Source: Neobacillus cucumis (lineage in GTDB: Bacteria > Bacillota > Bacilli > Bacillales_B > DSM-18226). From it: a stretch of 64,000 bases of DNA. A program made the translations under genes and the position numbers. Shown piece after piece: positions 46,448 through 54,933 of this stretch. The notes below the pieces were generated by a model. That model was not told where the DNA came from. It searched no databases and was given only the letters and a program-made list of their open reading frames with translations. Position 1 is the first letter of the stretch. Each line of letters starts with the position of its first letter. Location: NCBI RefSeq assembly GCF_016107705.1, contig NZ_JAEHGC010000020.1, forward strand, positions 4,686 to 68,685, in the 5' to 3' direction.

Positions 46448-46644
46448 TACTAACCTCCTTCTATATCTATAAGTCTCTATAAGAGTAACAAGATTCCCAG
46501 GATTTAAAAAACAGCCAGAGTTGTAATGCTGTCTAAGTCTTGGGTCTTATTTTCCCCCAGTATAGGAATCTAGTTCATTAGAAGGTTTGTCCTATTAAAA
46601 GGATAAGTTTACAATAGAGGAATAAAACCTCTAGGAGCAAACCG

Positions 46645-47286
46645 ATGGATAAGAAAGAACAATTGCTATTGAACTATTATTATGAAAAGTTAGTTAATCA
46701 TACCTTTGATGAAAAGGATGTATATGCGTTTTTGTTGTTGATCCGAAATCGAAGTAAAGAGATTCGCTGGCTTCAGGAGCTGGCCGATTTGGCGGTGCAG
46801 CGAGAGCAGTATACAGGCTATATTAAGGAGTACCTTGTTGAAACAAGAAAGAAGTTTGAAAATCTAGGAAAAACAAAAGCCGCGATCCGAATCGAAGATG
46901 TGTTTTCTTTCAAGGAAATCAAAACCGGATTGAATAAAGCATTGGCAGAGTATCAATTAACAGCCCTAGCAAATGAGCATATAAACGATTTTGTAACCTG
47001 TCTTATTTCCATCCTTCAACAGATCAAAATTATGGATGAGAACGAAAGAGAGAGTGGGAAGCTATTTTTCTCTGTTTCCAATAAACAGATTATTTTAATG
47101 GCGGAAATAGAGGTTACTCAAAATCTATTCAAGAAAACCAACGCTGTTTTTCCTGTTTTGACTACTAAAAATAGTTACTTGGATATCAAAAAGCAGGACC
47201 GGTTTGATACCCCTTATTTGTTTGCTGACAAGGCGGTTGAAACGGCCAATCAGGAAGGGAAACTGGAGATCATTATTCCGGATTAG
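46645..47286 (+). CDS. Hypothetical helical protein
   Basis: 213 residues, soluble, mostly helical, Lys/Glu-rich; it begins MDKKEQLLLNYYYEKL. No signal peptide, membrane helix or known motif is visible. GGAGC lies 7-9 nt before the ATG. It stands alone and shares a terminator with the convergent nuclease gene. I do not recognise the family. Confidence 0.6.
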   Translation: MDKKEQLLLNYYYEKLVNHTFDEKDVYAFLLLIRNRSKEIRWLQELADLAVQREQYTGYIKEYLVETRKKFENLGKTKAAIRIEDVFSFKEIKTGLNKALAEYQLTALANEHINDFVTCLISILQQIKIMDENERESGKLFFSVSNKQIILMAEIEVTQNLFKKTNAVFPVLTTKNSYLDIKKQDRFDTPYLFADKAVETANQEGKLEIIIPD

Positions 47287-47296
47287 GAATCGACCC

Positions 47297-47353
47297 TGAC
47301 AAAAAAGCCTAAACCATGGAGGAGATTCTTCCAACTTGGTTTAGGCTTTTTAA
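47297..47353. terminator. Bidirectional terminator
   Basis: AAAAAGCCTAAACCA and TGGTTTAGGCTTTTT form a 15-bp stem between convergent genes at 47286 and 47350. Confidence 0.92.
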
Positions 47354-48294
47354 CCATTCAGTGAATCATGAACCGACAAACATTTCTCCTTAAAATTACA
47401 GCTTTGACACTTTCTCGAAGGATTCATCTCAAACTGTTCAATATTAACAGGCTTATTTTTCACTGGGTCCTCAAGGTATTTCAACATATAATAGATACTG
47501 TCATTCATTAAGGCTTGAGCGGACTCAATTTCGAACTCGGTTAATTTATATTCCTGGTGTTTGCCAGAGAGCAAATATTCATTGCGAAGGATGATATCTT
47601 CAATTGGAATATTGTGTTGTTTTGATAGAAAAAGGGCATAAAAGGCCAGCTGTTTGCGATCATCCTCTGATTCTTTCCCCGTCTTCCAGTCGACGACAAT
47701 CCACTTTTCCTGACTCACATCTTTGTAAACAAAGTCGAGTACCACAAACACGTCGACACCATTAACCTCAAACGTTTGAAAATCCTCTGAATGCAGGACA
47801 TGCATCTCTAGTTTTGTCAGAATATCTTGGTAGGTCCTGCTTGTAAAAAAGTTCTTTATACATAGGTCCAGCTTCATTTTCGCAGAGGCAATGGCATCCT
47901 TGCTAAGCCCGTCTCCATAGTAGATTTCATGAAGCATTTGGTATTGCTTCGGCTTGTTAAACCAATGCTGTCGATGTTTGGTGGAATCAAGGTAAGCCTT
48001 ATTGAGACTTCGAGTGATTAAAGTAATCATCTCATCTTCAGTAAACAGGCTTTTGTCATTGAGAAACTTCTTGAGCTGCCAGTCAATCGCTTTGTGGATT
48101 AAGTCTCCCAAAAGGATGGGGATGTTTTTAATATTTTTAAGCCGGTATGCTGCTTTATTTTCATCAGGTGCTTCATATAACCAGCCATTATGAGATTCAT
48201 AGTATTGGTGATAATATTTTCGCACACATTCTAGGAATGTTTTATGCCGTGAATTGGACCATGAGAATTCAGGGAAGTCACGGTGAACGTACAT
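47350..48294 (-). CDS. PD-(D/E)XK nuclease, Cas4/AddB-like, with Fe-S cysteines
   Basis: 314 residues. Nuclease residues: VVLDF (Asp), VVDWKTGK (the D-x-K core, Asp/Lys about 204-206) and the downstream QLAFYALFL (Q-x3-Y helix). A Cys in FLECVRKYYHQYY near residue 24 and three at the C-terminus (CQSCNFKEKC) match the split four-Cys Fe-S cluster of Cas4/AddB nucleases. No cas genes or helicase are adjacent, so this is a solo RecB-type exonuclease, as common in firmicutes. The ATG at 48294 has GGAGG 8 nt upstream. Confidence 0.83.
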   Translation of the reverse strand: MYVHRDFPEFSWSNSRHKTFLECVRKYYHQYYESHNGWLYEAPDENKAAYRLKNIKNIPILLGDLIHKAIDWQLKKFLNDKSLFTEDEMITLITRSLNKAYLDSTKHRQHWFNKPKQYQMLHEIYYGDGLSKDAIASAKMKLDLCIKNFFTSRTYQDILTKLEMHVLHSEDFQTFEVNGVDVFVVLDFVYKDVSQEKWIVVDWKTGKESEDDRKQLAFYALFLSKQHNIPIEDIILRNEYLLSGKHQEYKLTEFEIESAQALMNDSIYYMLKYLEDPVKNKPVNIEQFEMNPSRKCQSCNFKEKCLSVHDSLNG

Positions 48295-48376
48295 GGAAGG
48301 TCCTCCTATAAAAGTGATGGTAACAGACAATGCTGATATCGTAACGGTGAATTTCTACCAATACTACCTGAAAGAT

Positions 48377-48643
48377 TTAAAAGGGAAGGTCATCATCGGA
48401 GATGGGCCCCATTGGGTTCTTTTCTTCCGTGCTTTCTTCCTCTGTACAAATCTCGCCGCATTTTTCACAGCTAATATAAGTACTATTCAAATGAAAGCCT
48501 ACATATCCATGGGTGAGTTCTTGGATATCCCAGATCGTTTCCCAAGGGACTTCAAACCTGTAATTACATTTAGAACAGTGAATTTTTACACTTCCGAAGT
48601 CTTCTTTTTGTTTGTGTTTTGGTTTCTCTTTCTTCTTTGTCAT
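48377..48643 (-). CDS. Zinc-ribbon-type small protein
   Basis: 88 residues. A basic Lys-rich start (MTKKKEKPKHKQ), then CSKC (about 23-26) and CEKC (about 59-62), likely a zinc ribbon, and an acidic end. GAGG is 9 nt before the ATG. It is the gene upstream of the solo nuclease on the same strand (83 nt gap), so a joint nucleic-acid function is possible but unproven. Confidence 0.7.
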   Translation of the reverse strand: MTKKKEKPKHKQKEDFGSVKIHCSKCNYRFEVPWETIWDIQELTHGYVGFHLNSTYISCEKCGEICTEEESTEEKNPMGPISDDDLPF

Positions 48644-48729
48644 TTGTGTTTACCTCAAAAAATATTATACCTAATAATAACATAGGAGCATTTCTAAGAA
48701 GCTTTCATTTATTCCTGACTTTATTGTGA

Positions 48730-49320
48730 TTCCCCTTTTCAGAAGAAGTTTGGGCAATTGACTACTATACCTCTATCTCTAACGGCAGTTATGCTTTTAA
48801 TTTTGCAAAAAGAATAGATATATATAAGGCAGAAGGGTTTAGAGTATTTTCTTTTATCGATGATTATTGGATAGCATTAAATGAAGAAACAGATAAAGGA
48901 ACACTATTTCTTGGTGAACTGTTTGCTACCAACAAGAGTATTGAAGATGAGAATTGGGACCAGGTTTTAAGCCAGGATATACCGATGTCAGTATTACAAT
49001 ATTTTCAATCTGAGATTGTGGGCCAAAAGGGTCCAATGGATATAAGAAGCATTGCTTATGTAAATATAGAAAATCGCTTGTGCAAAGTTATCCGCTATAT
49101 AGAGGTTGAAAAAAACTCTCGCGATCTAACGTTTTACAGACTTTCAGAACCAATAATTCCATTGGAACGTGCTCTAACGGTGAATACGAAACTGGATAAT
49201 TTCCTCCTTTATCTAGAAAATGAAGATGAGATGCGTCAGGTTTTTAAGCAAAAAATAATAGAAAAGAAAAATCTTGCCGAAATGGAAAAGACCCAAATAG
49301 AAGAAACTCGTCAAAAATAG
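48730..49320 (+). pseudogene. 5'-truncated remnant of an unknown gene
   Basis: An open frame of 196 codons begins right after TGA at 48727-48729 and encodes EEVWAIDYYTSISNG, FRVFSFIDDYWIALNEE and on to a Lys/Glu-rich end. It has no ATG, GTG or TTG until 48985, in the middle of what reads as continuous protein. The start of the gene seems lost. Family not recognised. A short product from ATG 48985 (111 residues) is possible but has no clear ribosome binding site. Confidence 0.6.
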
Positions 49321-49351
49321 CCTTTACTCATAAAGAGCAAAAGCTATTTTT
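49315..49351 (+). terminator. Terminator after the truncated gene
   Basis: AAAATAGC...TACTC and GAG...GCTATTTT enclose ATAAA and are followed by T residues. It shows the remnant's 3' end is intact. Confidence 0.7.
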
Positions 49352-49689
49352 CAATGGAAAGTGAATTTTTCCGAATTGAAGCTTAAAGGGAAATAACCAC
49401 TAAGAGGCCGACATTTTTTGTTGTTGAACTATCAGGGAGTATTCTACGAAATAAAATCATTTATTTATAACTTTGTGGAAGGAATATATTCAGAAAGTAT
49501 TTATTGTATTGGAGACTTTAAGAATTGAATTGGTAAAATATAAGAATTCATCTATTTCCGGGGTGGAGCTTTAAACTTACCTTTTTGCTTTTTGCTCTGA
49601 AAAATCGGCTAGGTCCGAGTCCAAGGGCGGTTAAAAGGATTAGGAACATTTGTATTTTTATTTAAAGTTATCATACAAATAGTTCATGA

Positions 49690-49800
49690 TCATTCCGCTT
49701 CTGCGTAAGCTACAGTTGTTGTGTCTCTGCACTCCCAGCATTCCGCTCGATTCCTCTCCATAATAGATAATTCCTCTCCGCAAGAAATACAAATATTCAT
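49690..49800 (-). CDS. Small CxxC...CxxC protein, copy B
   Basis: 36 residues, MNICISCGEELS, then MERNRAECWECRDTTTVA. It is a close paralogue of the 35010-35120 product, with identical length and Cys spacing and substitutions mostly at variable positions. AAAGGGGG lies 7-8 nt before the ATG. The pair of conserved small frames is strong evidence for coding. Likely a zinc-binding peptide; role unknown. Confidence 0.72.
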   Translation of the reverse strand: MNICISCGEELSIMERNRAECWECRDTTTVAYAEAE

Positions 49801-50125
49801 TAACAATCCCCCTTTCAATGTTTTTTATTGAAAACCCACAACTTAATTTATTAAATAAGTTGGTAGGACAATTATAACACGAAATTTTCTGAAAAAAAAG
49901 AAAATAAATATATTAATTAAGTTACATAAATTGCGATTACAGTGCCATCTCGAAGTAATGTAAGTAAAATCTAGAAAAATACAACTTCAGATTTTTAGGA
50001 GGTAACTAAGGGGAGGGATATCAATAAAAGTGATAGGGCTAATTACGTGTGAGTTCTTTCTTTAGAATAGATAAGATATTTGAAATTGGAAAAGCGTATA
50101 ATATATTCATTATATACGTTCGGGC

Positions 50126-50156
50126 TAACTTTTACTGAGTTAGCACTTTTTTAATT
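50126..50156 (+). terminator. Orphan terminator
   Basis: GCTAACT and AGTTAGC form a stem around TTTACTG, followed by ACTTTTTT. No intact gene ends here. Confidence 0.65.
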
Positions 50157-50266
50157 TCTGATATATGATAGTAGTTGAACCCCCGTAGCTTCCTCAAATT
50201 TTTTAATAGTCATTTTTGGTTATGATGCAAACTAAAGCCAGCTTTAGTTTTTGTTTACCCCTTGTG

Positions 50267-50485
50267 TCAGACATCTTTACGACGACCTTTAGCTCTGGCT
50301 GCCTTCAGGTAAGCCATGTTCAATTTACGAATGATGTCCCGTTTAAATTCTGTAAATATTGATAACACCCCAATCAATGTTCCAACTTATCTATGCCTTA
50401 CAAATTCTCTTCTTTTTCACACAGGGGATCAGCAATTTTGATTTGCCGTTTTATGGATCTAGCTAAACGGTCTAATTTGTAGACC
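50267..50485 (-). pseudogene. Serine recombinase (resolvase) remnant
   Basis: Minus-strand pieces read VYKLDRLARSIKRQIK (about 50485-50430) and, in a second frame, VGTLIGVLSIFTEFKRDIIRK... AYLKAARAKGRRKDV ending at 50267. These match the resolvase core (KLDRLxRS; AEFERDLIRERT; ARARGRxGGR). The catalytic N-terminal part and the C-terminal helix-turn-helix are missing. It is a fossil of a transposon or integrated element. Confidence 0.75.
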
Positions 50486-50585
50486 AAAAATAATTATTTT
50501 TTGTGGTGATTAATAACGATAATAATTTCCTTTGTATAGGAAGAGTTTGGATTGGGGTAGGCTGATTTTAGGAGGCGATGGATGA

Positions 50586-50678
50586 ATGAGTACTTTTGAG
50601 GTCTTATCTCTGATGATTAGCTTTGGTATGTTTGTTATCGCCATTCTGGAATTTAAAAATAAAGATAAAAATTCTTGA
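50586..50678 (+). CDS. Putative holin-like toxin peptide
   Basis: 30 residues: MSTFEVLSLMISFGMFVIAIL followed by a charged FKNKDKNS tail. This is the hallmark of the short holin-like/TxpA-type membrane toxins common in bacilli. AGGAGG lies 10 nt before the ATG. A strong terminator follows at once, as in type I toxin-antitoxin loci, where an antisense RNA overlaps the toxin 3' end. I cannot see a certain antitoxin promoter. Confidence 0.7.
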   Translation: MSTFEVLSLMISFGMFVIAILEFKNKDKNS

Positions 50679-50713
50679 ACACGCTGAAAAGGCGTGTTGT
50701 TTTTTTAGATCTA
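50678..50713 (+). terminator. Terminator of the toxin peptide gene
   Basis: AACACGC and GCGTGTT around TGAAAAG, followed by GTTTTTTT. Confidence 0.85.
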
Positions 50714-50718
50714 CTTAT

Positions 50719-50826
50719 GGCGGTATCACTACGGACTAATCGGAAAGGAAAAGCGTCTTTCTGTATTCCGCACTTGTCACTTTGTTACTAAATGGCCCGA
50801 TAAACTCGGTCTGTACGGCTAACGCT
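50719..50826. repeat. About 108-bp dispersed repeat, copy A
   Basis: GGCGGTATCAC ... GTCTTTCTGT ... TGTCACTTTG ... CCGATAA ... GGTCTG ... TAACGC recurs in the same order at 56204-56309 with many substitutions and small indels. I see no protein in common; both copies sit in remnant-rich DNA. Confidence 0.65.
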
Positions 50827-51268
50827 ACATTTCGCAGGGGTTCTGTTCCATTTATGACGGGTCGCCGTACCAAACGAGCCGAACACTTTTTTAGATCTGG
50901 GGCTCCTCACCCAAACCCAAACCCATCTAACGGGAGTCCGTTGGATGGTACAACAGGAGTCAAGTATTTCTCCTTCTTTGTTCTCCTTGTAGTAATCGTA
51001 TACTCATAAGGGCGATCAATGTTGCTACGCTAGCGCATCGCAAAGATTTGTAGAGGTCAAACAGAAAAGGAGTGATTGAGAAGAAACAAGTTATGGGTAA
51101 TTAATATACCCGTTTTCTTTCGCTAATTGGGGCTTAAGTTTAAGAGCACTGCTGTCATAATGGCAGCTTTTCTTGTTTAACGAACTGGGCAGGTTTGTTC
51201 AATAATCTTACCACAACTATTGGTATTTATTGTATAATTTTAATTGGGATACCATAGGAGGAAAGTAA

Positions 51269-51352
51269 ATGATATTAAATATATTAACATCTATATCAAT
51301 ATTAGCAGGACTGGTTATTCTTGGATTACTAATGGTTAAGTTAGTTAATTAA
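51269..51352 (+). CDS. Possible 27-residue membrane peptide
   Basis: A hydrophobic frame MILNILTSISILAGLVIL... ending MVKLVN, one membrane helix, with AGGAGG 8 nt before the ATG and TATAAT about 35 nt upstream. A small AAGACT/AGTCTT terminator follows at 51391-51410. Function unknown; a signal or toxin-like peptide is possible. Confidence 0.45.
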   Translation: MILNILTSISILAGLVILGLLMVKLVN

Positions 51353-51390
51353 GGTGTTAAAAAAATAAGGGTGTACAGGTTAGATTCATC

Positions 51391-51411
51391 AAGACTAATA
51401 GTCTTTTTTTA
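51391..51411 (+). terminator. Small terminator
   Basis: AAGACT, loop AAT, AGTCTT, then TTTTTT. Confidence 0.6.
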
Positions 51412-51592
51412 TCCTTAACATAAAATTTGTGAAGAATTACACATAAAGTGACGGGTGCATTTCTTCAACAAGGGAGGTTGTTTTCTAATTTAAGTAAAAG
51501 GGTAGGTTTGTTGATAAAACTACATAAAGAAAGTGAACATTTTACCTTAGTTAAAAAAGAGGGATTAAAATTGATAAGAGAGGGGGTATACG

Positions 51593-52246
51593 ATGATAAA
51601 AAGTAAATTGGCACTCATTAGTTCAGTTATTATTTTAGGTATATGTATGTATTTATTTTTCCTATTTCCAAATAATGTAATGTTGGAAGTGCGTTCTACA
51701 TTCATGTCGTTTCCAGTTCGCAATCAAGATGGCTATATTTTACTTGGGATAATTGGGTCCGTTTTGTTTATAATCGCCATGATATTACTTGTCATTGGTA
51801 TGAAGAAATATCACTTTCGAACAATAATAATAGTTATAATAGTATATGCACTTTTACCCAATCTTCTAATTACGATGTACCAAGAAACGTTAGCAAGTAG
51901 CATTACAGCAATTTCATACGATGGTAACGGCAAGTGCAATTTTGAGTCTGTGAGCAAAGACTTATTGAATGGGGAATGCAATCTTGTATTACATAATCGA
52001 AGTAACGAGGCTGTGTCATTTGAATTAGAATTTATAGATTCTTTTTTTATGGAAGACGAAGTACGAATGGAGTCACTTATGAATTTAGCTAGTCCGTATA
52101 GAATTACGATAAAAGCTAATCGTAATAAGTCTATTCATTTGAAGGAATTACTCGATTTATCAGATGTTCCAAAACATATTGAAGGAGGGACATCATCTGA
52201 TATTCATTTTAAGGTAATTGACGGGGAGACTACACGCACTTTATAG
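51593..52246 (+). CDS. Hypothetical membrane protein
   Basis: 217 residues. Three hydrophobic helices (about 5-25, 48-68, 75-95) are followed by an extracytoplasmic domain (about 100-217) with two Cys (GKCNF, GECNL) that could form a disulfide. GAGAGGGGG precedes the ATG. Family not recognised; similar lone membrane proteins occur in many bacilli. Confidence 0.65.
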   Translation: MIKSKLALISSVIILGICMYLFFLFPNNVMLEVRSTFMSFPVRNQDGYILLGIIGSVLFIIAMILLVIGMKKYHFRTIIIVIIVYALLPNLLITMYQETLASSITAISYDGNGKCNFESVSKDLLNGECNLVLHNRSNEAVSFELEFIDSFFMEDEVRMESLMNLASPYRITIKANRNKSIHLKELLDLSDVPKHIEGGTSSDIHFKVIDGETTRTL

Positions 52247-53158
52247 TAGATGTTTCACTCTCGTAAATAGAGAGATTACACGCCTATTGAAAATTAAAAA
52301 TAAAGTGAAAAGGGTATAAAGCTTTATAGAGCTAACGAATAATTTTGTGAAACCTTGCACTTAAACTATCGGGTGCTAGAGTTGAATAAGATCAGGTTGC
52401 TATGGCAGCCTTTTTTCTTGTTCCACTAACGTGTCAGATTAGTTCAATAAGAACACAGAAAAACATCACCCATATTTAGGGGAAACTTTATTCATATTCC
52501 CCTTTATCGTCATCATCATCACATTCGTCAAGCACTAGACTTTTTTATATCAACTTGAAGGAAAACAATATTGGGTAAACCTAGAAGCTATAAGGGATGA
52601 GGAACAGGAAAAAAGCCACTCTAAAACCCTAGAATTACTGTTAAATTGCTGGTCTTCTGCATCCCTACAAATACGGACGGCCAAGATATCCACTCAATTG
52701 GTTTTATACGGTGTACTGTTCAGGCTGATAAGGGAATTAAAAAGCCTGCTTTCCTCATATCACAGGAAGTCCGGCTTTTTATTAGGGAAAAATGTTATCT
52801 TTGGAATTGGTCATATTTACTATATCAGAGCTTGGTTACAGTTTTATGAATGAAAAACAACAGTTAGATTACAGGGCTCTCTACTTAAGTTCACTAAATT
52901 AAAAATAGCTTCATAACTTTTAAGTACTGATGCCGAAACTTCATTTTGGTACAAAAGACGAACAATTTTTTGTGGCCTATGTGAAGTTTTTTCTTTATAT
53001 CCGAACGATCTCCAACCCTGCAAACCTTGGGCGCTGCCCAAACCCGCAAGGGAAGAAGCTCCCCTTGCCCCTTATCCATTATTATGATAAGAAAGATAGA
53101 AACGTAGTTGGTGGGGATTTCAATAAATGAAGTTTCCATGCGAATAGAAAAGGGGGAG
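52247..53158. other. Gene-poor stretch
   Basis: No gene is supported. A start-less open frame runs 52539-52853 (YQLEGKQYWVNLEAIRDEE...), but it crosses a clear terminator at 52737-52781 (AAAAAGCC...AGGAA...GGCTTTTT), so only its first third could be a gene tail. The rest reads as decayed intergenic DNA. Confidence 0.5.
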
Positions 53159-53186
53159 GCACAGGAAATCTGAACCTGTGCTTTTT
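53159..53186. terminator. Terminator at the 3' end of the WGR protein gene
   Basis: GCACAGG and CCTGTGC around AAATCTGAA. The T-run is on the plus strand; the minus side has CTCCCCCTTTT. It lies directly past the stop, so the gene ends cleanly. Confidence 0.65.
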
Positions 53187-54039
53187 ATTCATTAAAATAA
53201 CGATGAATCATTGTTTGTAAAAGTTCTTGATGGTCATCAAGATGGTGATGTTTGGTATCGTGAGCATTATCAATTAATCGCTTGTATTCTTTTGTTCGAT
53301 AATGCAATGTGTTGTGATGACGCTGAGTGGATGTGTATGTATACTCAAACGAATTTTCTGCTTCTGTTGCCAAATTCAAGCCTTCTAATAAATTCCTCTT
53401 TTCAACAAGTTTAGAAAAATTATTAATGATGAATTGATGATAATCGACTTTATTTCCAAAAAATGTAGGAATAATAGAATAAAATTGATTCGATAAATTA
53501 TCAAAATCATTAGAACCTGAATGTAACTTTTCTTCTATTTTATCCAATATTTGAAACCCTCTCGCTATTTGGGTATCTGATAGTTTTCCAAGTGGTTCGA
53601 GTGGGGAATAGGAAGTTCTGGTTTCTTCTTGTTGTTTTTCTTCGATAATGCCTACCATTTTTTCATTTCCTTTGAGTGAATACATTGAACTTGTTTTGAT
53701 TTGGAATTGAGTCACTGTAGGAATAAAGAAATGATCATCATCGATCAAAATATGTTCATATCCTTTTGCACGTTTTGAAGAAAGAATATGATTAAATTCC
53801 TCTTTGGCAGACAACCTACTATTAAAAAATCTTCCTTCTTTGCGAGGATTCCTACCTATACGCCCATATTCTGTATAGATGCGAAAAGGGTAATCCCCAC
53901 CTCCTTGATGAAATTCTATGATATAGTATTTATTTGAATTTCCCTTTAAAGAAGCATAGTTTAAAACAGCTCTTTGTTCTACGTCTGTAATCAAAAATAG
54001 TGGATGATTAGCTGAATGAATAGATATAACTCTCACCAT
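53185..54039 (-). CDS. WGR domain + PARP regulatory (helical) domain protein, no ART catalytic domain
   Basis: 284 residues. A WGR domain spans about 35-100, with YYIIEFHQGGGDYPFRIYTEYGRIG giving the WGR-loop (here YGR). A PARP regulatory helical domain spans about 147-230: PLGKLSDTQIARGFQIL and LSNQFYSIIPTFFG match the helical subdomain of eukaryotic PARP1. In full PARPs an ADP-ribosyltransferase domain follows; here only about 50 His-rich residues remain before the stop and a terminator. The ATG at 54039 has AAGGAG 9 nt upstream. DNA-end sensing or binding without catalysis is a reasonable inference. Confidence 0.8.
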   Translation of the reverse strand: MVRVISIHSANHPLFLITDVEQRAVLNYASLKGNSNKYYIIEFHQGGGDYPFRIYTEYGRIGRNPRKEGRFFNSRLSAKEEFNHILSSKRAKGYEHILIDDDHFFIPTVTQFQIKTSSMYSLKGNEKMVGIIEEKQQEETRTSYSPLEPLGKLSDTQIARGFQILDKIEEKLHSGSNDFDNLSNQFYSIIPTFFGNKVDYHQFIINNFSKLVEKRNLLEGLNLATEAENSFEYTYTSTQRHHNTLHYRTKEYKRLIDNAHDTKHHHLDDHQELLQTMIHRYFNE

Positions 54040-54123
54040 AGTAAATCTCTCCTTCTTAAAAGTATAACCCAAAAAAGGTTTGGTTTAATAAAAAAGTACC
54101 TATCTCATATATCTCCAATGTAG

Positions 54124-54429
54124 CGATTTGAGAATGGGCGTATCGTTCATGCTGAAGGGGATTCAGCGCCAAGGTTATTGGAGATTCTGGGTGATGGCGA
54201 CGGTAGGAATCTAGCTGAATTTGGCATTGGTACGAATGATAAAGCAAGAATTACCGGTGTTGTCTTGGAAGATGAAAATGTCTATGGGACCATCCACGTT
54301 GCATTTGGCAGCAACAACACATTTGGAGGAACTATCTCCGCTGGAGTCCACATCGATGGAGTTGTAAAAGAACCAAACTTCTATATCGACGACCGTTTCA
54401 TTATGGAGCATGGGAAATTTAACGAGTAG
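54124..54429 (+). pseudogene. C-terminal fragment of an M29-type aminopeptidase
   Basis: From CGA at 54124 (just after TAG) the frame reads FENGRIVHAEGDSAP, GDGRNLAEFGIGTN, GVVLEDENVYGTIHVAFGSN and AGVHIDGVVKEPNFY. This matches the C-terminal metal-site end of M29 (aminopeptidase T-like) enzymes. The N-terminal two thirds are missing and there is no start signal. The stop is followed by apparently unrelated sequence. Confidence 0.75.
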
Positions 54430-54933
54430 GGGGCTCTATGGGGTAAGACTCAAACGTAAACCTGTACCGTCCGGTTATTCCTATTCTGTAATCTAGAACA
54501 TTTTTTTTGTGGATATATATGAACATTTCAGGTTAAGAAGAAAGTCAGAAGACCTTGGGTGTGAAGCCAGGGTCTTTTATTATGCCAGATATGAATGCTA
54601 AATTCGAAGGAAGCAATGACATAGGTGTTCGACAATTATTTTACGTAGGGAAATCCCCGTTAACTATGCTTTCCTGAGGAAGATAATACGTTAGAAGTTG
54701 TCTATTTGTAAGGAGGGCAATATAAAACGGTGTTTCAAATATAAATTGCGTTTATTGAATATTCTAAATATTAACTTGACAATAAAAAGAAAGGATATTA
54801 GAATTGATTTATAAATAAAACTACGTTTTATATATAAAACAAATTAAAATGGAATTTGATGTAGGAAAAACCAATGACACAATCTTTTAACGGCATTGGT
54901 GTACTTAAAAAATAACAAATGGAGGACGAAGAT
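54430..54933. other. Intergenic stretch with one terminator
   Basis: An AAGACCTTGG/CCAGGGTCTT hairpin with TTTT at 54549-54578 probably ended the lost aminopeptidase transcript. The remainder is AT-rich; TTGACA (54776-54781) followed by ATTAGA-like sequence may be a promoter for the exported hydrolase. Confidence 0.45.

Noticed and set aside
48293..48685. 130-codon plus-strand frame
   Set aside because: It lies opposite the zinc-ribbon gene, whose Cys pairs and ribosome binding site are more convincing.
49568..49660. Minus-strand peptide MFLILLTALGLGPSRFFRAK
   Set aside because: No ribosome binding site and no second copy or known family; too weak to list.
52539..52853. Start-less 104-codon open frame
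   Set aside because: It reads through a clear rho-independent terminator and has no start codon with a ribosome binding site.
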